Made by a program: the position numbers and the translations under genes
Shown: piece after piece, positions 25,133 through 31,769 of the stretch
Layout: each line of letters opens with the position of its first letter
Position numbering within the stretch: the first letter of the stretch is position 1
Assembly (NCBI GenBank): GCA_051418075.1
Contig: JBPRGG010000130.1
Location: forward strand, 1 to 39,999
Length of the DNA stretch: 39,999 nucleotides
Direction of reading: 5' to 3'
Source: JBPRGG01 sp051418075
GTDB lineage: Bacteria > Bacteroidota > Bacteroidia > Cytophagales > Cyclobacteriaceae
Notes under the pieces: generated by a model
What the model was told of the DNA's origin: nothing
What the model saw: only the letters and a program-made list of their open reading frames with translations
Database searches by the model: none

Positions 25133-25927
25133 ATGGAAAAACCTTTTTATGAGCTCAAACAAGGTCTGCCTCTTATCACCACAGCAATTCACAATGGTCA
25201 TAGGGTAAGAGATGAACTTAAGCCCATGATGAAGCTGGATGAAAAAAAGCGATTCTATGAGGAAGATCCATTTACCGAGGAATTTACTCAAATTGCTGAA
25301 ACGCAGGTAATTGGCCGACATTCGAGATTTGAATTAGACCTTAACCGTAATAAAATGGGGGCTATTTACCTGACTTCAGACGAAGCCTGGGGCCTGGAAC
25401 TATGGACAGATCCTATACCTCCGGAGGAATATAATAAATCGATGAAAATTTATGATGAATTTTATCAGCAGATCAAAGCCATGATCAAGGATAAAATAGA
25501 CCATCATGGCTTTGTAGTTGTATATGATTTTCACAGCTATAATTTCCGCAGAAAAGGTCCCGAAGATGAAGCACCCCAACGTGAAAATCCTGATATAAAC
25601 ATTGGTACTAAGGGGATTGATCAGCAACAATGGGGCCCTGTAATAAAAGCATTTGATAATGAACTGAAAAAATATCAGATAAAAGGCAAACCACTGGATG
25701 TACGGGAAAATGTCAAATTTCAGGGAGGTCATTTCCCTAATTGGATCAACACGAAGTTTAATAATAAAGCCTGTGCATTAGCCATTGAAGTTAAAAAAAT
25801 ATATATGGATGAATGGTCAGGCCACGTATATCCAGAAGTAATCAGCCAACTTCAGACAGCTATGTCAGCCACCATTCAACCTGTGATGAAAGCTGCCAAT
25901 AACATTTTTCAGAAAGAATCAAATTAG
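25133..25927 (+). CDS. N-formylglutamate-amidohydrolase-family zinc hydrolase
   Basis: The product of about 264 residues matches the FGase family, zinc hydrolases that act on N-acyl amino acids such as N-formylglutamate. Landmarks are ITTAIHNGHRVRDEL (first histidine region), IGRHSRFELDLNRNKMGAIY, VYDFHSYNFRRKGP and CALAIEVKKIYMDEWSG. The canonical N-formylglutamate reaction is not assured, since the usual VPHSG is replaced by AIHNGH. I choose the ATG at 25133 (MEKPFYELKQGLPL); the earlier ATG at 25079 lies in a terminator hairpin. No signal peptide. It is the first gene of a tight operon, with the QEGLA metallopeptidase starting 6 bp after its stop, and this linkage suggests that the two act in one pathway. 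Confidence 0.87.
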   Translation: MEKPFYELKQGLPLITTAIHNGHRVRDELKPMMKLDEKKRFYEEDPFTEEFTQIAETQVIGRHSRFELDLNRNKMGAIYLTSDEAWGLELWTDPIPPEEYNKSMKIYDEFYQQIKAMIKDKIDHHGFVVVYDFHSYNFRRKGPEDEAPQRENPDINIGTKGIDQQQWGPVIKAFDNELKKYQIKGKPLDVRENVKFQGGHFPNWINTKFNNKACALAIEVKKIYMDEWSGHVYPEVISQLQTAMSATIQPVMKAANNIFQKESN

Positions 25928-25933
25928 TATTTC

Positions 25934-27793
25934 ATGATAAATCAGGGAGTACAAAACGAAATTAAGGTCAATGAATGGATAAACCAGGTAAAAGATCATT
26001 TTGAACAGCAAAAAAGTGCAGCGATCAAATTCCCCCATGGAGGTGAATTTTTTATGGAACAGCAGGTACCTGTGTTACTAATGTACCGCAAAAATGAAAG
26101 AAGCGACCCTTTTATTCAAAGTTTGGTGCAAAACGAATCCTCCTATTTAATCGCGGAGCAAATGGAAAACGATGCGATCATCTTATTTGTCCGGCAGCTG
26201 GCAGATCTGATGGTAAGGCAATTTGGAGCATTTTTTATACTTGAATTATGGTCTCAATCAGGAAGCAAGAACACCTTTACGATTTATGGCCCCGGTAATT
26301 ATATCCAATCCACTATTGATCGGCTAAAAAAGCAAATCCTGCACATTCAGACTGATCAATTGCCCCTGAATGTGGCGATTAATAATATGGAAAAACGATC
26401 TCCTGAGCACTTGCTACCGGTGATGGAAGTGGATGAACTCAAACAGAAAGAAACTTTATATGTTGGTTTACAAATCCCCACTATATACCGTAATCATGAA
26501 GATAATTCGGAATATCCCTTGCTTATCAGAGATCTGAAGAATAAATTCTCCACCATTTTCAAAAAGACCTTTTTTGAATTTGTAAAAGTTCAAACCAACT
26601 ATGAAATAAATAATTATCATGTTTTTGGACGTAAAAAAATAGATCAACTTGTTTATGATATCGATGAGCAGCTAGCCAGGATAAATCAGACTTATAATTT
26701 TTTATTGCTGGTCACACCTATCAATGAATACGAAGCCTGGCAGGAATTTCAGACAAATCATTTTCAGAAAACGCCTTCATTCAGATACCGCCTGATCCCT
26801 ATTGATCCGGAAAAAATGAAACAAAAGCTTTACAATCTGCCTGTTGATGATATAGACGATCCCACTTTGAGCTTTTTATTCCGGGATAAAAGAGCTGAAA
26901 CTGATCAGATGCTGAATATGCTCATGTACCGCAACACCGAAAAATTTCTTTATGGAAGTCTTCAGGTGTTTGGAAGGGTGAAAAAACAATTGCTCAACAT
27001 TGCCAACGGTTTACTCTCTGTCTATCCTTTTGAAAATCAACAAGAAACGAAAAATGGCCAAATCACCACCGAAGCATTCAGCCAAATGGCACATCAGGAG
27101 CTTCAGTACTTGAAACAACAATATGAGGCCGTAGAAGATCAGGTTGAAATAAAATCCACTATAAGTGGAATTATGGTTAGCCGGGGCAGGTTATTTTTGA
27201 ATAACCATTTTTCCATACCGGCAGAACGGGCCCAGGCACTAATACAACATGAAATAGGAACCCATGTACTTACTTACTACAACGGAAAGGCTCAACCATT
27301 AAAACTGTTTTATACCGGTGTACCTGGATATGAAGAATTACAGGAAGGCCTGGCCGTATTAGCCGAGTATTTAGCCGGAGGATTAACCATTCGTAGATTA
27401 CAAACCCTGGCTGCCCGTGTGATAGCTGTAGATGCGCTGACAGATGGCTATGATTTTGTTAATACTTTTTACCGCCTGAAGGATGAATTTAAGCTTCCGG
27501 AAAAATTAGCCTTTAACATCGTTTTTCGGGTTTTTCGCAGCGGAGGCTTAACCAAAGATGCGGTTTATCTGAAAGGATTTATTGAACTTCTGGAATATGT
27601 AAAACAAGGCCATGCGCTGGAACCTTTGTTGGTAGGAAAAATCAGGCACGATTACTTGCCCCTGGTAGAGGAATTACGTTATCGTGCATTTTTAAACCCG
27701 GCACCTATCCGGCCCCGCTACCTGCAGGATCAGGAATGTTTAGACAGGTTGGGCAGCATAAATCAAAACACCACAATTTTTAACCTAGTATAA
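25934..27793 (+). CDS. QEGLA-motif MATCAP-like metallopeptidase (DUF1704/TIGR02421)
   Basis: The 619-residue protein belongs to the 'QEGLA motif' family (DUF1704), distantly related to the MATCAP tyrosine carboxypeptidases of animals. Its C-terminal half carries the zinc motif HEIGTH (His439, Glu440, His444) followed by the family signature QEGLAVLAEYL (residues 470-480), whose Glu471 is the likely third ligand. The N-terminal half, with no recognised fold, probably binds substrate or partner. The family annotation 'flavohemoglobin expression-modulating' is historical and I do not rely on it. The ATP-grasp gene begins 13 bp after its stop, and the FGase-like gene ends 6 bp before its start. 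An enzyme that trims a C-terminal residue next to a ligase is the most economical reading, but no substrate is known. Confidence 0.88.
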   Translation: MINQGVQNEIKVNEWINQVKDHFEQQKSAAIKFPHGGEFFMEQQVPVLLMYRKNERSDPFIQSLVQNESSYLIAEQMENDAIILFVRQLADLMVRQFGAFFILELWSQSGSKNTFTIYGPGNYIQSTIDRLKKQILHIQTDQLPLNVAINNMEKRSPEHLLPVMEVDELKQKETLYVGLQIPTIYRNHEDNSEYPLLIRDLKNKFSTIFKKTFFEFVKVQTNYEINNYHVFGRKKIDQLVYDIDEQLARINQTYNFLLLVTPINEYEAWQEFQTNHFQKTPSFRYRLIPIDPEKMKQKLYNLPVDDIDDPTLSFLFRDKRAETDQMLNMLMYRNTEKFLYGSLQVFGRVKKQLLNIANGLLSVYPFENQQETKNGQITTEAFSQMAHQELQYLKQQYEAVEDQVEIKSTISGIMVSRGRLFLNNHFSIPAERAQALIQHEIGTHVLTYYNGKAQPLKLFYTGVPGYEELQEGLAVLAEYLAGGLTIRRLQTLAARVIAVDALTDGYDFVNTFYRLKDEFKLPEKLAFNIVFRVFRSGGLTKDAVYLKGFIELLEYVKQGHALEPLLVGKIRHDYLPLVEELRYRAFLNPAPIRPRYLQDQECLDRLGSINQNTTIFNLV

Positions 27794-27806
27794 ATCAAAT
27801 GAAAAA

Positions 27807-28856
27807 ATGAACATAGTATTTGTTGTTAATAATATACAAACTGAAATAAGTAATTATACCACTACTTTTTTAGCTCGTCAACTGCATAACCAAAATCATA
27901 AGGCATTTTATGTAGGTGTAGAAGATCTGTTTTACCATCAGTCCGGCCATATGGGGGGCTTTGCCACCCAGGCACCCGAAGGAACTTATGATACGAATCA
28001 AGATTATCTTTCCGCTTTACAAAGTAGTAAAGCCGGGACTCTTGAACTACTGGCTCCGGATATTGATGTGATCTGGCTTAGAAATGATCCTTCCATTGAA
28101 GGTAAAAGCAGATCCTGGGCAGCTTCAGCCGGAATTGTTTTCAGTCAGATAGCCTTAAATGATGGAGTGATCGTATTAAATGATCCCAATAGTTTGTCTC
28201 AGGCCGCCAATAAAATGTATTTTCAGCACTTTCCTGAACAGGTCAGGCCAAAAACCCTGATCAGCCGTAATCCGGATCAATTACGTCAGTTTTTTGATGA
28301 AAATGGGGGAAAAATGATCCTGAAGCCTTTGCAAGGATCAGGGGGTAAAGGAGTTTTTATTGTAAAAAAGGAGAATTTAAGCAACCTGAACCAGGTGATT
28401 GAATCTATCAGCCGGGACGGCTATGTCATTGCCCAGGAATTTTTGCCCCTGGCTAAGGATGGTGACATCAGACTTTTTGTGATGAATGGTGAAATACTGC
28501 AACATCAGGGAAAATATGCTGCTTTCAAACGACAATCAGCCGGACAGGATATCAGAAATAATATTCATAGCGGTGGTACAGTATCCCTGATAGAAATAGA
28601 TGATCAGATGCGAAAAATTGTGGATCAAGTGCGCCCCAAATTGGTGAAGGATGGCATGTTTCTGGTAGGTCTGGATGTGGTGGGAGACAAACTACTGGAA
28701 ATCAATGTATTTACTCCAGGAGGATTGTCTATTTTATCTGATCGGGCCCAGGTAGATTTTAGTGTTCCTGTGATTGATGCACTTATTCGCAAAGTAGCGT
28801 ACCATGGCAGAAATCAACAGGCATTTGACAATGCAGCTGTTGCCAGCAAGGTTTAA
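27807..28856 (+). CDS. Glutathione-synthetase-like ATP-grasp ligase
   Basis: The 349-residue sequence has the GshB-type layout: an N-terminal Rossmann-like part (MNIVFVVNNIQTEISNYTT), DPNSLSQAANKMYFQHFPEQ, an ATP-binding loop ILKPLQGSGGKGVF, GDIRLFVMNGEI, NIHSGGTVS, and LVGLDVVGDKLLEINVFTP with the acidic/asparagine metal residues. ATP-grasp enzymes join a carboxylate to an amine using ATP. Here the C-terminal NVFTPGGL differs slightly from the usual NVTSPTG of glutathione synthetase, so a different peptide or amino-acid product is likely. It is the third gene of the operon with the FGase-like and QEGLA genes. There is no glutamate-cysteine ligase gene in the window, so true glutathione synthesis is not supported by context. 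Confidence 0.88.
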   Translation: MNIVFVVNNIQTEISNYTTTFLARQLHNQNHKAFYVGVEDLFYHQSGHMGGFATQAPEGTYDTNQDYLSALQSSKAGTLELLAPDIDVIWLRNDPSIEGKSRSWAASAGIVFSQIALNDGVIVLNDPNSLSQAANKMYFQHFPEQVRPKTLISRNPDQLRQFFDENGGKMILKPLQGSGGKGVFIVKKENLSNLNQVIESISRDGYVIAQEFLPLAKDGDIRLFVMNGEILQHQGKYAAFKRQSAGQDIRNNIHSGGTVSLIEIDDQMRKIVDQVRPKLVKDGMFLVGLDVVGDKLLEINVFTPGGLSILSDRAQVDFSVPVIDALIRKVAYHGRNQQAFDNAAVASKV

Positions 28857-28866
28857 AAGGCATGTC

Positions 28867-28894
28867 TTTGATTTAAAGTATTTTATTAAATTTG
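28867..28894 (+). promoter_or_regulatory. Candidate Bacteroidota-type promoter ahead of methyltransferase gene
   Basis: TTTG (28867-28870) and TAAATTTG (28887-28894) match the -33 and -7 elements (TTTG and TAnnTTTG) used by the major sigma factor in this phylum, separated by 16 bases, slightly shorter than usual. It lies just downstream of the ATP-grasp stop codon and 102 bp before the methyltransferase ATG at 28996. Confidence 0.5.
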
Positions 28895-28995
28895 CAGAGC
28901 TTAATATGCTGAATGCAGGAATTCCCTGTGCAGTCAGTTGCTTTAATATTGTTGTATTTAATTTTAGTTTCTTCGCTATTAGTTTTTCAAACAGT

Positions 28996-29646
28996 ATGTC
29001 TTTATTTGATTTTAATGGTGTGGCAGATCAGTATGATCAGTATTATCATACGGAAACCGGCCAGTTAGTAGACCTTCAGGAAAAAAACCTGCTGAATCAT
29101 TTTTTAAAAAAATTAGCCAAACCAGAAATACTTGAAATCGGCTGTGGCACAGGACATTGGACTGCCTATCTCAGCCAGAAAGGATTTCGGGTAACTGGTA
29201 TGGATCTTTCTGAAAAAATGCTGGATCAGGCGAAAAAAAGGCAGATTCTCGGGGCTGAGCTTTTACTTATGGATGCCCATCAATTGGCATTTACTGATAA
29301 TTCTGCAGATCAAATCATAATGATTACTGTACTGGAATTTACAGAAAATCCGGATCAGGTAATTTCAGAAGTTTACCGGGTGCTTAAACCAGGAGGCCAT
29401 TTCATTTTAGCTGGTTTGAACCAGCATTCCTGGCTGGGTCAGCATAAACATCAGGACCCTGTTTTCCGATCGGCCCGCTTTTTTACCCCCCTTGATTTGA
29501 AAGATTACCTGCAAAAATTTGGACAACCTGATCTAAAAGGAACTGTTTTTTTTGATGATAATGGACAAATTAAACCAGACCCCTCCTCTTCTACCACCGA
29601 ACAGGCTGCATTTTTAGCTGGTTTTGTCAAAAAAACAATAATATGA
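28996..29646 (+). CDS. SAM-dependent class I methyltransferase
   Basis: About 216 residues with a UbiE/BioC-like methyltransferase fold: ILEIGCGTGHWTAYLSQKGF (SAM binding), VTGMDLSEKMLDQAKKR, LMDAHQLAFTDNSADQI, and VLEFTENPDQVISEVYRVLK with PGGHFILAGL. I take the ATG at 28996 (MSLFDFNGVADQYDQYYHT). An in-frame ATG at 28804 would overlap the ATP-grasp gene and add a 64-residue Phe/Cys-rich stretch that looks like translated promoter. The stop overlaps the next start (ATGA), so both are co-translated. The substrate is unknown. It may be part of the FGase/QEGLA/ATP-grasp region or an independent unit with its own promoter. Confidence 0.85.
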   Translation: MSLFDFNGVADQYDQYYHTETGQLVDLQEKNLLNHFLKKLAKPEILEIGCGTGHWTAYLSQKGFRVTGMDLSEKMLDQAKKRQILGAELLLMDAHQLAFTDNSADQIIMITVLEFTENPDQVISEVYRVLKPGGHFILAGLNQHSWLGQHKHQDPVFRSARFFTPLDLKDYLQKFGQPDLKGTVFFDDNGQIKPDPSSSTTEQAAFLAGFVKKTII

Positions 29647-29888
29647 GAGTTACAGTGGAAATAAGTTATTATCCCTTTGAAAGCAGGTATGACCGACCGG
29701 TAATGGAATTTCTGGAATCAATCACCAGCAAAGCCCCTTATCAGATAGTAGAAACCAATAATATGAGCACACAGGTCAGTGGCGAATTTGATCAGGTAAT
29801 GGACCTGATCCAGCCGGAAATCCAACACAGTTTTGACAAGTACAAAGCGGTTTTTGTGCTTAAAATTGCTAACAGTTGCGATAAATAA
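29643..29888 (+). CDS. YkoF-like/thiamine-binding-type small protein
   Basis: The 81-residue product has one ferredoxin-like alpha/beta repeat with VTVEISYYPFESRYDRPVME and LESITSKAPYQIVETNNMST, and SFDKYKAVFVLKIANSC at the end. This resembles the half-domain of YkoF and related thiamine- or hydroxymethylpyrimidine-binding proteins. Its start overlaps the methyltransferase stop by 4 bases (ATGA), so translational coupling is likely. The ligand assignment is by fold pattern only and is tentative. Confidence 0.6.
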   Translation: MRVTVEISYYPFESRYDRPVMEFLESITSKAPYQIVETNNMSTQVSGEFDQVMDLIQPEIQHSFDKYKAVFVLKIANSCDK

Positions 29889-29973
29889 ACCTTAAAGAAT
29901 TGATAAAAGTCTGGAACTTTATACTCAAATTTAAGCTTACATAGAAGATTGTTATTTAAACTTATATTTTATC

Positions 29974-30165
29974 ATGCAGACATTATTTGGTTTTATAGGT
30001 GGTATTGGAGGATGGGAGATCCTTCTTATCATGATGGTAATATTGATCTTTTTTGGGGCTAAAAAAATTCCGGAACTGGCCAGAGGACTTGGCAAAGGGA
30101 TCAGGGAGTTTAAAGATGCCACTACAGATATCAAAAAGGATCTGGAAAGCGGGATTAAGGATTAA
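29974..30165 (+). CDS. tatA: Twin-arginine translocase subunit TatA/TatE
   Basis: The 63-residue protein has an N-terminal membrane helix (WEILLIMMVILIFFGAKK) followed by the signature FFGAKKIPELARGLGKGIREF, an amphipathic helix, and a short charged tail. These are the hallmarks of TatA, the oligomeric component that forms the passage for folded Tat substrates. A Tat-signal protein (8465-9271) is encoded elsewhere in this window. No tatC is adjacent. A tRNA-Gln gene follows 25 bp downstream and the first credible terminator lies after it, so tatA and the tRNA are likely co-transcribed. Confidence 0.95.
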   Translation: MQTLFGFIGGIGGWEILLIMMVILIFFGAKKIPELARGLGKGIREFKDATTDIKKDLESGIKD

Positions 30166-30190
30166 TCAGCCTTTCTTTTCCCAGAATTTT

Positions 30191-30263
30191 TGTCCGATGG
30201 TGTAACCGGCAACACGTCTGATTCTGGATCAGAAGAGTCCAGGTTCGAGCCCTGGTCGGACAG
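30191..30263 (+). tRNA. tRNA-Gln (anticodon CTG)
   Basis: A full cloverleaf of 73 bases is visible. The acceptor stem is TGTCCGA/TCGGACA with discriminator G. The D arm is GTGTAACCGGCAACAC, the anticodon arm TCTGA-TTCTGGA-TCAGA gives anticodon CTG, and the T arm is CCAGG-TTCGAGC-CCTGG. The CCA end is not encoded. It lies directly downstream of tatA. Confidence 0.95.
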
Positions 30264-30299
30264 CGGAAAAGCCGGCAAAATATGACCCACACAACTAAA

Positions 30300-30332
30300 A
30301 AAAGCGAAGGTTCAGACTTCGCTTTTATTTTT
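30300..30332 (+). terminator. Bidirectional terminator after tRNA-Gln
   Basis: AAAAGCGAAG (30300-30309) pairs with CTTCGCTTTT (30317-30326) across a 7-base loop, followed by ATTTTTT. On the opposite strand the stem is followed by a run of T (AAAAAAA at 30297-30303 read in reverse). It therefore serves the tatA/tRNA unit rightward and could also end the RRM gene leftward. Confidence 0.85.
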
Positions 30333-30361
30333 TAATATCACAATACTTGAAGTTTCATTTA

Positions 30362-30691
30362 TTAGTAGTTTCTGCCTCCACCTTCATTAAACCGCCTGTT
30401 TCCTCCTCCGCCATTCCGTTTAAAACCTCCTCCTCCTCTGCTATCCTGGGATTTAGGATTGGCCTTTTTCACAACAATCTCTTTTCCTTCCAGTTCTGTT
30501 CCATCTAATTCTTCAATAGCCGCAAGCGCCTCATCATCATTGGGCATTTCAACAAATCCAAAACCCTTTGATCTTCCAGTCTCTCTGTCCATAATAACTT
30601 TAGCTGAATCTACCACACCATATTCCTCAAAAATGCTTTGCAAATAGTCTTTTTGAATCTTGTAATTAAGATTCGCTACAAAAATGTTCAT
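30362..30691 (-). CDS. Single-RRM RNA-binding protein with Gly-rich tail
   Basis: The 109-residue protein has one RNA-recognition motif: RNP2 is IFVANL at the very start, RNP1 is KGFGFVEM after RETGRS, then ALAAIEELDGTELEGKEIVV. A tail from about residue 82 (SRGGGGFKRN..GGGGNRRFN) is Gly/Arg/Asn-rich. This is the typical architecture of the small RNA-binding proteins of Bacteroidota and cyanobacteria, often cold-induced and acting on mRNA. It stands alone, convergent with the tRNA terminator. Confidence 0.93.
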   Translation of the reverse strand: MNIFVANLNYKIQKDYLQSIFEEYGVVDSAKVIMDRETGRSKGFGFVEMPNDDEALAAIEELDGTELEGKEIVVKKANPKSQDSRGGGGFKRNGGGGNRRFNEGGGRNY

Positions 30692-31049
30692 AGAAATAAA
30701 TAAAATTAATAAGTTAAACGTATAGTAATTGTTGAAGATTCAGACAGCCCGGATTTTTATTCATTTCAATAGAAATAAGGCTAAAATACTCACACTGATC
30801 CAAATACCTCAAGTAAAGATAATAAAATATATCTTAAATAATCACTAGCCTTAAAAAATATTTTTTTAACATTCAGCTGATTATTACAATTTTCATTATA
30901 AGATATACATATAATTAAAATATAATTTAACTTGGCCTCGTTTTTGATATAGATAGTTCAAAGTTGTTTGGGATTGAACAATAACAGGACTTGCCACTTA
31001 TTTTAGTAACATGATTTTTCATTATATAAACCAATAAATTTCTTTAGCT
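30692..31049. other. 358-bp AT-rich divergent intergenic region
   Basis: The space separates the leftward RRM gene from the rightward beta-barrel gene. It is very AT-rich, with several short A/T runs (around 30850-30865 and 30905-30930) and a GTTCAAAGTTGTTTGGGATTG stretch near 30957-30977 that has partial dyad symmetry (GTTCAA...TTGAAC). Long untranslated leaders are plausible, but I found no consensus promoter with normal spacing and no small gene. Confidence 0.5.
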
Positions 31050-31679
31050 ATGAAAAAAACAAGTCTTCTCATCTTATTTCTGCTGGTTTCCAGCTATAGT
31101 TTCAGCCAGTCCTTACAGTTCGGACCACGTGTCGGGATCAGTTCATCTCAAATAAGTATTAATGATGACCTGGAAGATGTGGCTTATCGCTATGAATCAG
31201 GAAATGCCGCTGTCGGATTTCATGTAGGATTATATTCCAGAGTTTCCCTGTTAGGGTTTTATATCCAGCCGGAAGTATTATTTACCTCATCCGGAGGAGA
31301 AGTGGAAGTTACCAGTACCACAGATCCGGGAGAGGTCATCAAGGAGTATTCCTTCAATAAACTGGATGTACCTGTCCTTATTGGTAAAAAGTTTGTTAAT
31401 GTGTTCAGGTTTGAGCTTGGCCCCACTTTTAGTTATTTGCTGAATGAAGAAGTAACAGATGTCTCAGGAAATATTGAGGATGTAAAGCAAAATTACAATA
31501 ATGCCACTATTGGTTATCAGGTGGGTCTGGGATTGGATATTGGTAAAATTATCATAGACCTCAAATATGAAGGCAACCTAAGCAAACTTGGTAATGAAAT
31601 CACTATCGGTGGGGATAGTTTCAATACTGACCTAAGGAATAACCAGTTTATATTGAGTCTTGGATTTAATCTACTATAG
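31050..31679 (+). CDS. PorT-like outer-membrane beta-barrel protein
   Basis: The 209-residue precursor starts with a signal peptide (MKKTSLLILFLLVSSYSFSQ), a typical Bacteroidota SFSQ cleavage region. The mature part opens with LQFGPRVGISSSQ and alternates polar and hydrophobic residues through strands such as GFHVGLYSRVSLLGFYIQPE and ending with QFILSLGFNLL. This is the pattern of 8-stranded 'outer membrane protein beta-barrel' (PorT-like) families. Function is unknown. It ends at a bidirectional terminator shared with sppA. Confidence 0.87.
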   Translation: MKKTSLLILFLLVSSYSFSQSLQFGPRVGISSSQISINDDLEDVAYRYESGNAAVGFHVGLYSRVSLLGFYIQPEVLFTSSGGEVEVTSTTDPGEVIKEYSFNKLDVPVLIGKKFVNVFRFELGPTFSYLLNEEVTDVSGNIEDVKQNYNNATIGYQVGLGLDIGKIIIDLKYEGNLSKLGNEITIGGDSFNTDLRNNQFILSLGFNLL

Positions 31680-31700
31680 GATTTAATGTCAGTGTATCAA

Positions 31701-31744
31701 AAAGGCTATCTCTTATCAATTGATTGCAGAGATAGCCTTTTTCT
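31701..31744. terminator. Bidirectional terminator between beta-barrel gene and sppA
   Basis: AAAGGCTATCTCT (31701-31713) pairs perfectly with AGAGATAGCCTTT (31728-31740) across a 14-base loop. A T-rich run (TTTTTCTTTT) follows on the plus strand, and on the minus strand CCTTTTTGATA follows, so it can serve both convergent genes. Confidence 0.9.
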
Positions 31745-31769
31745 TTTGTACCTGATTTTTTTGATTGAC

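Noticed and set aside
28804..28995. Upstream in-frame start of the methyltransferase
   Set aside because: The extension overlaps the ATP-grasp gene and lacks family similarity; a promoter-like pair lies within it, so the ATG at 28996 is preferred.
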